A stretch of 64,000 nt of DNA from Dyella_B nitratireducens (lineage in GTDB: Bacteria > Pseudomonadota > Gammaproteobacteria > Xanthomonadales > Rhodanobacteraceae), in NCBI RefSeq assembly GCF_049532905.1, contig NZ_CP064032.1, positions 4,092,001-4,156,000 of the forward strand. The letters are read 5' to 3'. The position numbers and the translations under genes are program-made. The notes below the pieces were generated by a model. The model searched no databases, was not told the DNA's origin, and worked only from the letters and a program-made list of their open reading frames with translations. Within the stretch, counting starts at the first letter, position 1, and every line of letters starts with the position of its first letter. Below are positions 1 to 9,050 of the stretch, piece by piece.

Positions 1-873
1 ATGTTCGACGACCTGCGCGGCAACCCCGGCAGCAAGATCACGCTGGGCATCCTGCATGAAAAGGCCGACCAGCCGGTCACCATGACACTCACGCGCGAAC
101 GCATCTCCATGACCAGCGTGAAGGTGCGCGAACTCGAACCCGGCTACGCCTACATCCGCATCAGCCAGTTCCAGGACGACACCGCCGGTGATCTGGAAAA
201 AAAGCTTGGCGGGCTGCTGCAAAAGAACGGCGCGCAAAAGGGCGCGATCCTCGACTTGCGCTCCAATCCCGGCGGCTTGCTGACCTCCGCCGTCGCGGTG
301 AGCGATGACTTCCTCGATTCCGGCACCATCGTCACCACGCGTGGTCGCCTGCCCGATTCCAACCTGACTTTCAGCGCCCATCCCGGCGACCTGTTGAATG
401 GCGCGCCGATGGTGCTGCTGACCGACAACGGCACGGCCTCCGCCGCGGAGATCGTGTCCGGTGCGCTCAAGGACAATCATCGTGCCTTGATTGTCGGCCG
501 CCGCACCTTCGGCAAGGGCGTAGTCCAAACGGTATTGCCGCTCGATGCCGACCACGCCGTGAAGCTGACCACAGCGCGCTACTACACGCCCAACGGCACC
601 TCGATCCAGGCCGAGGGCATCAAGCCGGACATCGCACTGGCGGACCTGGCAGTGACCAAGGTGGATGACTCGCAGGTACCGATCAGTTCAGAGGCCGATC
701 TGCCCCATCACCTGGCGAACGAAATCGCGGCCTCCGGCGCTGGCGCCATCAATAACGATGGTTCCGCCGAAAACGCGAAGTTGGCGACGAGCGATTATGC
801 GCTGTCGCAGGCGTTGAATATTTTGAAGGGACTAGCCCTGCGCAAAGACGCCGGACAACCTGTCGCACATTGA
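1..873 (+). CDS. S41 family C-terminal processing peptidase, 5' end outside the window
   Basis: Serine protease of the tail-specific (CtpA/Prc) family, which acts in the periplasm on C-termini of exported proteins. The visible 290 residues begin inside the PDZ region (NPGSKITLGI) and run through the S41 core: LDLRSNPGGLL near residue 85, the nucleophile region NGTASAAEIVSGAL near 144-157 with the catalytic Ser, and the general-base Lys in RRTFGKGVVQT near 167-177. Family members are about 430-520 residues with a signal peptide, so the N-terminal third is missing. The ATG at base 1 is probably internal and not the true start. The stop is followed at once by a palindromic intergenic repeat. Family assignment is firm; substrate is unknown. 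Confidence 0.9.
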   Translation: MFDDLRGNPGSKITLGILHEKADQPVTMTLTRERISMTSVKVRELEPGYAYIRISQFQDDTAGDLEKKLGGLLQKNGAQKGAILDLRSNPGGLLTSAVAVSDDFLDSGTIVTTRGRLPDSNLTFSAHPGDLLNGAPMVLLTDNGTASAAEIVSGALKDNHRALIVGRRTFGKGVVQTVLPLDADHAVKLTTARYYTPNGTSIQAEGIKPDIALADLAVTKVDDSQVPISSEADLPHHLANEIAASGAGAINNDGSAENAKLATSDYALSQALNILKGLALRKDAGQPVAH

Positions 874-874
874 A

Positions 875-947
875 CGTAGGTTGGGGTGCAAACCCCAACA
901 TCGCCATCTACATGCAGCAGGGGTTGGGGTTTGCACCCCAACCTACG
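875..947. repeat. Palindromic intergenic repeat, family A copy 1
   Basis: Long imperfect inverted repeat. The left arm begins CGTAGGTTGGGGTGCAAACC and the right arm is its near-exact reverse complement ending CCTACG, with a spacer of about 20 bases. It can fold into a long hairpin. Related copies lie at 14639-14710 and 15538-15627. It sits between the S41 protease gene and the convergent receptor gene, where it could also act as a transcription barrier. Confidence 0.8.
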
Positions 948-983
948 CGGCTGCCGCGTGTGACGAGGGAGCTATTTAGCCGA

Positions 984-3212
984 TCAGAAGCTGAAGGGTT
1001 TTTCCAACGTCAGATACACACCACGCCGCGGTCCGTACTGCGGCGCGCCAACGCCGACACCAGTGCCACTACGTAGCCGGAACGAACGATCCAGCGCATT
1101 GAGCACCGCCAACTGCGTATGGATCTTGCCGATGCTGTCGAAGTCGAAGTCATGCGACACGTTGAGGTTGAGCTGGAAGTAATACGGCAGCGAGAGGCCG
1201 TTCGGCACCAGGCCCTCCTCACGCAGACCGCTGCCGAACAGATAATCGGCGCCCACCTTGGTGTTGTCATTGATGGCATAGGTCACGCCGCCCGACGAGG
1301 TCAGCTTCTGGTCGTGATCCAGATGGATCCAGTTGTCGGCAATATAGGCCAGTTCGTCGGGACCGAAGTTGTATTGGCTGGTGATCACATCCTTGCCCAT
1401 GGCGCGGCTGTATGCCGCGTTGAAATACGCGGAGATCGGGCCATGGTTGTAGGTGACTGAGAACTCCGTACCGCGCACGCGACCGTATTTGTAGTTGAAG
1501 GTGGAGTAGATCAGTGCGGTGCCAAACTGGCCTTCGTCCTGCAGGCGATCCACCTTGCGGTAATAAGCGTCCACGCCAAGCGTCCAGTCACCGATATTCT
1601 GCTGCACGCCGGCGTCGAAGTAATTCGAGCGTTCCGTCAGCGGCGTGTTGTTGCCGTAGTCCTTCACGGCATTGGTGGTATTGGCGAATGCTTCGATATT
1701 TCCGGTGGAAATCAGCTCAGTCTGCGGCGGCGTGAAGTAGCGCGAATATCCGGCGTGCACGGTGGTGCTATCGGTAGCCTGCCATACCATGCCGACGCGT
1801 GGGCTCAACTGGCTTTCCTCGCGGAAGGCGGTGTAACGGTCGCCACGTAGACCATAGTTCAGGGTGAAGTTTTCGCTGATATCCCACTCGTCCTGCAAAT
1901 AGATCGCCGCGGTCTTGGCGAGAATGCGATCACCCGTAAAGATGTTGAACGGCACCGTGCTGGCCTGGCTGCCGTCCGGGTTGGTTGGGAACACCAGCGA
2001 ATTGGTATTGGTGAAGGCGCGATCGAATTCGTAATACGCACCGTAGCGCAAGGTGTGATTGCCCGCCCATGGTGTGGCGAAATCTGCCTGGAAGGTGGAA
2101 GCGCGATCGCCTTGGATGATCTGGCCGGCCACGCCATTGAACATGAGGTCGCCAACGTCATCCGGGTAATACTGCAAGCCGCTGTAGCGCTGGCCTACCG
2201 CCACCTGATACGAGGTATCACCCAGCTTGCCCTGCAACGCCAGCATGCCGAAGCGCGTCTGCTCATTCTGGCGCTCATTCAAATTGGCGGAGTCGAAGTT
2301 CGTGACATCGAGGTAGCCGAAATTCGGCGTCTGACTCGGGTTGTTCGGAATCTGGAAACGGTTGTTGGTCACGCCAAACAGAAAGCTCAGGCGCGTGTCG
2401 TTATTGATCAGATAGCTGATGTCGCCAAAGCCCTTCACCTGGTTGGTATGGTCGTGGATCGGATCACGGCTGCGCGTTGGATTCTCGATGCCGACGTTGT
2501 TTTCCTGGTAATTGCCAGTGAAGTAGTAGCTCCAGTTGCCACTATGTCCCCAGATCGACGCGTACGGATTGATCGTACCGAACGAGCCGCCAGTGATGCC
2601 CACCACACCGCCATTACCCAGGTCTGCGCCGCTCTTGGTGGTGATGTCTACGACAGCGGCAGTACGTTCCCCGTATTGCGCCGGCAGGGCACCGTCGAGC
2701 AGCTTCACGCTCTGGATCATGCGCGGATCGAGCGTCTGGCCAAAGCCGGAAATCGATTCCGGCAGCATGACGCCGTTGATGCGGTACTGCAGGTTGGCGT
2801 GGTCACCGCGCACATGCAGCTGGCCGTAGGAATCCTGCACCACACCCGGCGCCTGCAACAGCACTTGATTCAGCGGGGAGGACGCACCCAACGGCAGCGC
2901 CTGGATGTCCTGCGAATTGATCACGTACTCGCTGCTGCCCGTATCCGGCGACAGGTTGTTGCGCGCCATGTCCAACGCAGCGGTCACGTTCACTGCGCCG
3001 AGTTCCTTCGCCTTCGTCCCACGGCGGTTGCGCGAACTCTGATCGTCAGAAGTATCGTTCGGGTCGTTCGTACTGGTGGCCATCGGTTGTGCCGCGGCAG
3101 CCGGAGAATTGACGGCCGGGACCTGACCAGCGCCAGGCGTTGTAGCGGCGGCACAACCGGCAGCGGCATACAGCGCCAGACTAAGGCCAAGGGCAAGTGG
3201 GGATGCTTTCAT
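984..3212 (-). CDS. TonB-dependent outer membrane receptor
   Basis: 742-residue receptor that imports a ligand across the outer membrane using TonB energy. It has a signal peptide (MKASPLALGLSLALYAAAG), a low-complexity linker, a plug domain at about 85-200 (YVINSQDIQALPLG, QAPGVVQDSYGQLHVRGDH, ERTAAVVDITTKSG) and a beta-barrel ending in the aromatic signature LEKPFSF. The plug resembles CirA/FecA-type receptors. No His-rich loop is obvious. A perfect 18-base palindrome at 3253-3270, just upstream of the start, resembles Zur boxes as I recall them, so zinc uptake is a plausible inference. It is divergent from the EcsC-like gene. Confidence 0.85.
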   Translation of the reverse strand: MKASPLALGLSLALYAAAGCAAATTPGAGQVPAVNSPAAAAQPMATSTNDPNDTSDDQSSRNRRGTKAKELGAVNVTAALDMARNNLSPDTGSSEYVINSQDIQALPLGASSPLNQVLLQAPGVVQDSYGQLHVRGDHANLQYRINGVMLPESISGFGQTLDPRMIQSVKLLDGALPAQYGERTAAVVDITTKSGADLGNGGVVGITGGSFGTINPYASIWGHSGNWSYYFTGNYQENNVGIENPTRSRDPIHDHTNQVKGFGDISYLINNDTRLSFLFGVTNNRFQIPNNPSQTPNFGYLDVTNFDSANLNERQNEQTRFGMLALQGKLGDTSYQVAVGQRYSGLQYYPDDVGDLMFNGVAGQIIQGDRASTFQADFATPWAGNHTLRYGAYYEFDRAFTNTNSLVFPTNPDGSQASTVPFNIFTGDRILAKTAAIYLQDEWDISENFTLNYGLRGDRYTAFREESQLSPRVGMVWQATDSTTVHAGYSRYFTPPQTELISTGNIEAFANTTNAVKDYGNNTPLTERSNYFDAGVQQNIGDWTLGVDAYYRKVDRLQDEGQFGTALIYSTFNYKYGRVRGTEFSVTYNHGPISAYFNAAYSRAMGKDVITSQYNFGPDELAYIADNWIHLDHDQKLTSSGGVTYAINDNTKVGADYLFGSGLREEGLVPNGLSLPYYFQLNLNVSHDFDFDSIGKIHTQLAVLNALDRSFRLRSGTGVGVGAPQYGPRRGVYLTLEKPFSF

Positions 3213-3252
3213 GCAAAGGGAATCCGGGCGGGTTTGGCAGGGGAAACGGACC

Positions 3253-3270
3253 GAAATGTTATAACATTTC
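3253..3270. promoter_or_regulatory. Perfect 18-bp palindrome, Zur-box-like operator candidate
   Basis: GAAATGTTATAACATTTC equals its own reverse complement. It lies 41-58 bases upstream of the receptor start, in the divergent region with the gene at 3412. The core GTTATAAC resembles zinc-uptake regulator sites of Gammaproteobacteria. Regulator identity is inferred from resemblance only. Confidence 0.55.
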
Positions 3271-3411
3271 CCTCACGATAGAACGACCCTCCCAGAAGTC
3301 ATGCCTGAAATCCGAGCAGACTTTCAGCCGCGCGGTTCATGCCGTTCTCATCAGGACTGCACAGGGGCGGACTATGATCGCCGAACCTTGTTTGTTCTCA
3401 CGGAGCGCGGC

Positions 3412-4104
3412 ATGACCGAGCGCAACGATACGCAGCCCAGCAACACCAACCTCCCTGCCGTCATCACGCAAGACGACGCCAGCAACCGGGTCACGCGGGC
3501 GATCCTGGATTTCATCAGCCAGATCCCCGACAGCAAGGTGCATTCCCATCGCGACCCGGACGTCGAAGCGCGGCGGCTTGCCAATCGTGCCGCCCAGCGC
3601 GCCGCCGTTACTGCCGGTACGCTCGCCTTGCCACCGGGTCCACTGGGCTGGCTCACCATCCTGCCGGAGCTGATCACGATCTGGAAAATCCAGGCCCAGT
3701 TGGTCAGCGATATCGCTGCCGCTTACGGCAAGCACGCGGAACTCGGCCGCGAACAAATGCTGTGGTGTCTGTTCCGCCACACCTCCGCGCAGGCCTTTCG
3801 TGATCTGGTGGTACGGCTGGGCGACCGGCTGATTTTCCGGCGCGTGTCCTACGGCGTGATCGAACGCGTTGCCAAACAGATCGGCGTCAAGGTGACGCAG
3901 CGCGCACTGGGTGAAGGCCTGTCGCGCTGGATGCCGGTGATCGGCGCCATCGGTGTGGGCGGGTACGCGTATTACGACACACGGCAGGTGGCAGCCACCG
4001 CGATGGCGATGTTGAAGAGCGAGATCGGCGTGGCGGAGGGGGATGACGACGTCAGTGTGGTGGCTACGCAGACGCAGGAAGTACAGGCGACACGACTGCA
4101 TTAG
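3412..4104 (+). CDS. EcsC-like family protein
   Basis: 230-residue protein resembling the EcsC family, whose function is poorly known. The alanine-rich stretch AAQRAAVTAGTLALPPGPLG is followed by a hydrophobic segment with WLTILPELITIW and IAAAYGKHAELGREQ, then a second hydrophobic segment near WMPVIGAIGVGGYAYY. These are the glycine-rich motifs expected of the family. An in-frame ATG lies at 3301, but the start at 3412 (MTERNDTQPS) avoids extending through the promoter region. The gene stands alone between the divergent receptor and the pteridine reductase. Role unknown. Confidence 0.6.
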   Translation: MTERNDTQPSNTNLPAVITQDDASNRVTRAILDFISQIPDSKVHSHRDPDVEARRLANRAAQRAAVTAGTLALPPGPLGWLTILPELITIWKIQAQLVSDIAAAYGKHAELGREQMLWCLFRHTSAQAFRDLVVRLGDRLIFRRVSYGVIERVAKQIGVKVTQRALGEGLSRWMPVIGAIGVGGYAYYDTRQVAATAMAMLKSEIGVAEGDDDVSVVATQTQEVQATRLH

Positions 4105-4213
4105 CACTGCCGGTAGCTCGATCAAGCCTCACAGCCTCGTTATCGCCATGCCAGCGCAAGCTGGAACGGCGACATGGCAAGATTAAGCATTGCCAAGTTG
4201 CGGGAGCTATCGC

Positions 4214-4957
4214 ATGGAGCCACTCAATCGCCCGGTAGTCCTGATCACCGGCGCCGCCAAACGCGTCGGCGCGGTGATTGCACGCACGCTGCATGCTGCC
4301 GGCTACGATCTCGTCCTGCACTGCCGCCATTCCACCGCGGAAGCGGATACGCTGGCGACTGAACTTTCGGCGCAACGCGCGAACAGCACGCTGGTTCTGC
4401 ACGCCGATCTTGCGGATTTGTCGGCGTTGCCAACGCTGATTGATACGACGCTCTCGCACTACGGCCGGCTCGACGCATTGATCAACAATGCCTCCGCGTT
4501 CTACCCGACTCCGATGGAAACGGCCACTCCCGCGCAATGGAATGAGCTGTTCGCTTCCAATGCGCAAGCGCCCTTCTTTCTTGCCCAAGCCGCGCTGCCT
4601 GCATTGCGTTCCGCACGCGGCACCATCGTGAACCTGGTAGATATCTATGCGGAACATGCACTCGCGCAGCATCCCATCTACGTGATGGCCAAGGCAGCGT
4701 TGAGTGCGATGACGCGTTGCCTGGCGCTGGACCTTGGCCCGGAGATACGGGTCAATGGCGTGGCACCTGGTGCCGTCATGTGGCCAAGCGACGGCAAACC
4801 GTACGCCGATCAGGAAGCGATGCTGGCACGCACACCACTCAAGCGTGCCGGTGCCCCGCAAGACGTCGCCAGTGCTGTGCTGTGGCTGCTGCGCGATGCG
4901 CCATTCGTGACCGGACAAATCATTCGTGTCGACGGTGGCCGCAGCGTAACGGTATAG
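4214..4957 (+). CDS. Pteridine reductase (short-chain dehydrogenase/reductase)
   Basis: 247-residue SDR enzyme, most like pteridine reductases (PTR1/FolM type), which reduce dihydrobiopterin or dihydrofolate with NADPH. It shows the nucleotide-binding motif VVLITGAAKRVGAVIARTL with the Arg typical of pteridine reductases instead of the usual GxG pattern, then LINNASAFYPTP (NNAS), the catalytic Tyr and Lys in HPIYVMAKAALSAM, and RVNGVAPGAVMWP. The start at 4214 is chosen because CGGGAG lies seven bases upstream; the upstream ATG at 4190 has no such site. Folate genes folK and folB lie a few kb away, which fits pterin metabolism. Confidence 0.85.
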   Translation: MEPLNRPVVLITGAAKRVGAVIARTLHAAGYDLVLHCRHSTAEADTLATELSAQRANSTLVLHADLADLSALPTLIDTTLSHYGRLDALINNASAFYPTPMETATPAQWNELFASNAQAPFFLAQAALPALRSARGTIVNLVDIYAEHALAQHPIYVMAKAALSAMTRCLALDLGPEIRVNGVAPGAVMWPSDGKPYADQEAMLARTPLKRAGAPQDVASAVLWLLRDAPFVTGQIIRVDGGRSVTV

Positions 4958-5073
4958 GCCAACACTTACACGTCAAGGCGTCGCAGCTACAGCATTGCGC
5001 GCTGCGCAGATAGACATCCCCACTGGGTTATCGCTTATAGAATGCGGCTATCCATGAGGTTTGGATTTTCCGT

Positions 5074-5898
5074 ATGACTTATTGCGTCGGCATCCAGGTC
5101 GAGCAAGGCCTGGTTCTCGCTTCCGACACGCGCACGAGCGCATCGTTCGATGACGTGCGCGTGTACACCAAGATGCACGTGTTCGATTTCCCCGGTGAGC
5201 GCAGCATCGTTCTGATGTCGGCGGGCAACCTCGGCACATCACAGGCCGTGATGGCGCGCCTGCAGCGAGATATCGCTGATAACGCACATACGAATCTGCG
5301 CACGCCGCGGCATTTGTTCGAGGTGGCCGAGTATGTGGGTCAAGCGTTGGTGGCGGCTCAGGCGCAAGTGGCCAGCAACGCCCTGCAGAACGGTGTGAAT
5401 GTGGAGTCCACATTGATCCTCGGCGGCCAGATTGCTGGCGAGGCGCCCGGGCTGTTTCTCATTTATCCATTGGGCAATTGCATTGCCGCGTCGCCGGAAA
5501 CACCGTATTTGCAGATCGGTGAATCGAAGTATGGGAAGCCGATATTGGATTATCTGATTGCGCCCAGCACCTCGCTGGAAGATGCCGCGCGCTGCGCACT
5601 GTTGTCGCTGGATTCGACCATCCGCTCCAACGTATCCGTTGGCCTGCCGATCGATCTGGTGCTGCTGCGTGCCGATGACGTGAAGATCGGCGAACGCATG
5701 CGGCTGGATGCCGATTCGAAGTTCTATCGGGACATTTGTGACAGTTGGGCAAGCAAACTTGCCGATGCCGTGCAGCGCCTGCCGCGGTTTGCGTGGGAGC
5801 CCGCGAATACGTCGACGGCTCAGGCGCTGCCGCTGGCGCAACGCAAACCTGCTTCTTATGCCGAGCAGCAAATCGGTGAGGGTGCCGCACAGCAGTAG
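5074..5898 (+). CDS. Anbu peptidase (bacterial proteasome homologue, BPH)
   Basis: 274-residue Ntn-hydrolase-fold protein of the Anbu family, an ancestral proteasome beta-type subunit. The N-terminus MTYCVGIQVEQGLVLASDTR is characteristic; Thr2 would be the nucleophile once Met is removed, with the conserved Asp in ASDTRTS and the Lys in VYTKMHVFD. Anbu genes usually sit with an alpha-E protein, a circularly permuted ATP-grasp protein and a transglutaminase-like protein, and this set has been predicted to make and degrade a peptide tag. The first two partners lie just downstream but on the opposite strand, and no transglutaminase is seen. The C-terminal 30-40 residues are low complexity. Confidence 0.93.
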   Translation: MTYCVGIQVEQGLVLASDTRTSASFDDVRVYTKMHVFDFPGERSIVLMSAGNLGTSQAVMARLQRDIADNAHTNLRTPRHLFEVAEYVGQALVAAQAQVASNALQNGVNVESTLILGGQIAGEAPGLFLIYPLGNCIAASPETPYLQIGESKYGKPILDYLIAPSTSLEDAARCALLSLDSTIRSNVSVGLPIDLVLLRADDVKIGERMRLDADSKFYRDICDSWASKLADAVQRLPRFAWEPANTSTAQALPLAQRKPASYAEQQIGEGAAQQ

Positions 5899-6508
5899 CA
5901 GCAACTGCGTCATGCTCCGATTACTTGCCATCATTCCGGCAGGAATCGAAGTTCACGTCAATGCTGTTTCAGAGCGAATCGTCATTCCGGCGAAGGCCGG
6001 AATCCATGTTTCGTACTTGCGATGGATTCCGGCTTTCGCCCACTGCTGTCCGGGGAAGTTTTTAGCTTGCCGGATCGGCCCCCTCCCCTACGTGTAGTAG
6101 GGGAGGGTTGGGGTGGGGTGAAGCAACCTCGCCAGAGATTCCATCATGTCTCGTATCCATTCCCGCGTAGCGGGAACCGAGCTTCGCTCGCCCCACCCCA
6201 CCCCACCCCAGCCCTCCCCTGCACGCAGGGGAGGGAGCCCTTTCCGGTTCACTTCTGGATAGCGCGTTGAACCAACTTTTTTAAGTCGCTTGCTGCGCGA
6301 ATCATGCAAACGTGTTGTCTCTCACGTGCTCGTTACTTTTCCGCAAAATTTCCCCGGACAGCAGCGGGCTTTCGCCGGAATGACGCCGAGGCGAGATTAA
6401 CTTTTTCGCGGCAAACGGTGCGTCGAAGGCCAAAAAAGCATCGGGGCATATCGCGGTCTACACCCCAACCTAGATGGCTACTGGGGAAATGGTGCGCCGA
6501 AGCGACGC
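5899..6508. repeat. Non-coding region of about 610 bases with clustered inverted repeats
   Basis: Gap between the convergent Anbu and alpha-E genes with no credible ORF. It holds a GTCATTCCGGCGAAGGCCGG hairpin element near 5982-6008 with a relative near 5931, and a long GC-rich inverted repeat. One arm of the latter is near 6085-6120 (GGGGAGGGTTGGGGTGGGG) and the other near 6190-6235 (CCCCACCCCAGCCCTCCCC). A half copy of the family A repeat (ACACCCCAACCTAG) is near 6460. The pattern is that of accumulated REP-like elements at a convergent gene junction. Confidence 0.65.
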
Positions 6509-7444
6509 TCAAGCCTGAAAGTAAGACTCATGCACCGCGCCATGCAGCGCTGCCAGTTCCTGCTGCAGGCGATCCACGAACGAGCCAGGCCCCACTACCG
6601 CCAGGCGTGTTGGATTGGCATCGAACACCAATCCCATCGCTCCACGGAATACCTGCTCCACCTGTCTGCGCGGCGGCATTTGCGGCAAGATGCCCTGGAT
6701 GCGGCTGAGGCAGAACAGCACGCTGCGCGGAAACTCGCGGTTCTTGAGCAGAAATTCCAAAGCCAGTTCCACACTGACTTTCTGGCGCAGATGACGCCGG
6801 TACATCTGGTAGGCCGCCAGCGAGCGCAAGACACCCATCCACTGCATGGCCTGGAATGCTTCGGCGTCATCGTCCGAGCGTGCCTGGATCAGCCCTGCCG
6901 CCGCCGTATCGATGATGCGCGAGGTCATGTCCGCCTGCTCGATGGCGGTGCCCAAGCGCAGGAATTGATAGCCGGTGTCGCGGCTCACGTTGGCCGTCAG
7001 CAGTGCTGAAACATGCATGCAACCGTCGACGATACGACCCAGAAACTCCGGCCGATGGCGGCGGCTGCCGGCGCGCTCGGGATTGGATTCGATGTACAGG
7101 TGCAGGTCGTTGATGGCCACCCAGCAATCTTGCGGCAAGGTTTCGCGCACCGTGCGTAGTGTCTCGCGGGCATGGCTCACGACATTGCGCAGAGCCACCG
7201 GGTTATCGGGTTCGACCAGCAGGAAGCGCACCACGTCGGCCTCATGCGGCGTCTCGCCGCCATGCAGCCGCTCAAACTGGGCGCCGGCGCCCAAGGTATT
7301 CACCAAGGGACGCCAGGCAATATGCGCTCCACGCGGCAGATCGAGTTGGATCTGGCCATTCACATCAATCAGTCGCGCCATATTCTCGGCGCGACGCACG
7401 TAACGGCTGAACCAGTAGAGATTATCGGCAACACGGGACAGCAT
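6509..7444 (-). CDS. Alpha-E domain protein (DUF403)
   Basis: 311-residue all-alpha protein of the alpha-E family, found almost always with circularly permuted ATP-grasp enzymes. The start MLSRVADNLYWFSRYVRRAENMARL is the family hallmark (xLYWxxRYxERAENxAR). The start codon overlaps the stop of the ATP-grasp gene by one base (TGATG), so the pair is translationally coupled. Known context suggests a role in peptide-tag synthesis or modification together with ATP-grasp and Anbu; the biochemical function is not established. The residual C-terminus LHGAVHESYFQA ends at a normal stop. Confidence 0.92.
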   Translation of the reverse strand: MLSRVADNLYWFSRYVRRAENMARLIDVNGQIQLDLPRGAHIAWRPLVNTLGAGAQFERLHGGETPHEADVVRFLLVEPDNPVALRNVVSHARETLRTVRETLPQDCWVAINDLHLYIESNPERAGSRRHRPEFLGRIVDGCMHVSALLTANVSRDTGYQFLRLGTAIEQADMTSRIIDTAAAGLIQARSDDDAEAFQAMQWMGVLRSLAAYQMYRRHLRQKVSVELALEFLLKNREFPRSVLFCLSRIQGILPQMPPRRQVEQVFRGAMGLVFDANPTRLAVVGPGSFVDRLQQELAALHGAVHESYFQA

Positions 7445-8889
7445 CAGGCAGCCTCCTCCAGATCCACGACCCAGGTGTCCTTGGCGCCGCCACCTTGCGA
7501 TGAGTTGACTACCAACGAACCCTTTTGCATCGCCACGCGAGTCAGGCCGCCGGTGGTCACAAAGATGTCCTCGCGCGACAAGATGAAAGGACGCAGATCC
7601 AGATGACGCGGCTCCGGTTCCTTGCCACCAAGGATCGGTGCGGTGGATAGCGACAAGGTCGGCTGCGCCATGTAGTTGCGCGGGTCCGCCTCGATTAGCC
7701 GGCGGAATTTTTCGCGCTCGCGCTTGGTGGCGCGGGGACCGATCAGCATGCCGTAGCCACCCGATTCATTCGCCGGCTTGACCACCAGTTGGTCCAGATG
7801 CGCGAGCACGTAGGCGCGATCCTTCGCGTCATGGCAAAGATAACTGGGCACATTGGGCAGGATCGGCTCTTCGCCCAGGTAGTACCGAATCATCTTGGGC
7901 ACGTAGGTGAACACCACCTTGTCATCCGCCACGCCGGCACCTGGTGCATTCGCGAGCGCCACCTTGCCTGCTCGCCAGCTGCGGATCAGACCACGCACGC
8001 CAAGTACCGAATCGGGATGAAACACTTCTGGATCGAGGAACATGTCGTCCACGCGACGGTAGATCACGTCCACCCGCTTGGGTCCATACACCGTGCGCAT
8101 GTAGCAGACGTCATCGTCGCCAACGAACAGGTCACCGCCTTCGACCAGCTCGATACCCATGCTTTGCGCCAGATAGCAGTGCTCGAAGTACGCGCTGTTG
8201 AAGATGCCCGGCGTAAGCAGCGCGATCACCGGTGTATCGCCGGGACGCGGACTGAGTGCCGCCAGTGTGTCGTAGAGCTGCGTGGGATAGTTGTCCACCG
8301 GCAGAATCGCACTGGTTTCGAACAGCTCTGGAAACACACGCTTGGCGACCATGCGGTTTTCGATCATGTAGGAGACGCCGCTGGGAATGCGCAGATTGTC
8401 TTCCAGCGCATAGAGCGTGCCGTCGGCATCGCGTACCAGGTCCGAGCCGCAGATGTGCGCCCATACGCCAAGCGGCGGCTTCACGCCCACGCACTGCGGA
8501 CGGAAGTTCACCGATTCCTTGAGCAGCTCGCGCGGAAAGACGTTGTCGTTGATGATCTTCTGATCGCCGTAGATGTCGCCGATGAAAAGATTCAGCGCGC
8601 GCATGCGCTGGCGCAAGCCGGCGGCGGTACGTTCCCATTCGCGGCGTTCAATGACGCGCGGAATCAGGTCGAACGGCAAGGTGCGGTCGACGTTGCGCCC
8701 TTCGCTGTACACCGTGAACGTGATGCCCATGACGCGGGCGGTAACGTCCGCGGCAAGCTGTCGTTCTGTCAGTTCGTGCCGGCTAAGGCCAGACAGGTAG
8801 TCAAGCAGTGGGCGCGCAGCTGGCCTTGGCTGACCATCGGATGCAACGAGTTCATCCCACGTTGACGATCGATATCGCGTCCAGTCCAT
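7444..8889 (-). CDS. Circularly permuted ATP-grasp protein (DUF404/DUF407 type 2)
   Basis: 481-residue ATP-grasp fold enzyme, predicted to form an amide bond through an acyl-phosphate intermediate. Family motifs are visible: MGITFTVYSEG near 52-62, RPQCVGVKPPLGVWAHICGSDLVRDADG near 130-157, ALEDNLRIPSGVSYM, and in the C-terminal part VVKPANESGGYGMLIGP and QPTLSLSTAP. It begins with ATG at 8889 behind a strong AGGAGG five bases away. It is the first gene of a two-gene operon with the alpha-E gene. Family context ties it to Anbu at 5074. Confidence 0.92.
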   Translation of the reverse strand: MDWTRYRSSTWDELVASDGQPRPAARPLLDYLSGLSRHELTERQLAADVTARVMGITFTVYSEGRNVDRTLPFDLIPRVIERREWERTAAGLRQRMRALNLFIGDIYGDQKIINDNVFPRELLKESVNFRPQCVGVKPPLGVWAHICGSDLVRDADGTLYALEDNLRIPSGVSYMIENRMVAKRVFPELFETSAILPVDNYPTQLYDTLAALSPRPGDTPVIALLTPGIFNSAYFEHCYLAQSMGIELVEGGDLFVGDDDVCYMRTVYGPKRVDVIYRRVDDMFLDPEVFHPDSVLGVRGLIRSWRAGKVALANAPGAGVADDKVVFTYVPKMIRYYLGEEPILPNVPSYLCHDAKDRAYVLAHLDQLVVKPANESGGYGMLIGPRATKREREKFRRLIEADPRNYMAQPTLSLSTAPILGGKEPEPRHLDLRPFILSREDIFVTTGGLTRVAMQKGSLVVNSSQGGGAKDTWVVDLEEAA

Positions 8890-9050
8890 GCATGCCTCCT
8901 TGTAGTACCAAGCTATTCATCACGGCTGCACCATTCAAAGCAGCACGTTGCTGCATAGCAAACTGCATGCATCACATACGTATCGTCAAGGCAAACAAAA
9001 AAGCAGCCACAAGCAAGTAAAGTGCTTGCTCGTTACCGTCACATCGGCGT

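Noticed and set aside
875..947. CRISPR array or tRNA-like structure
   Set aside because: The palindromes are single dispersed units, not spaced direct repeats, and no tRNA cloverleaf or CCA end is present.
2055..3281. 408-codon open frame on the plus strand opposite the TonB-dependent receptor
   Set aside because: Antisense shadow of a high-GC gene; its product is His/Arg/Val-rich with no domain, and the receptor reads clearly on the other strand.
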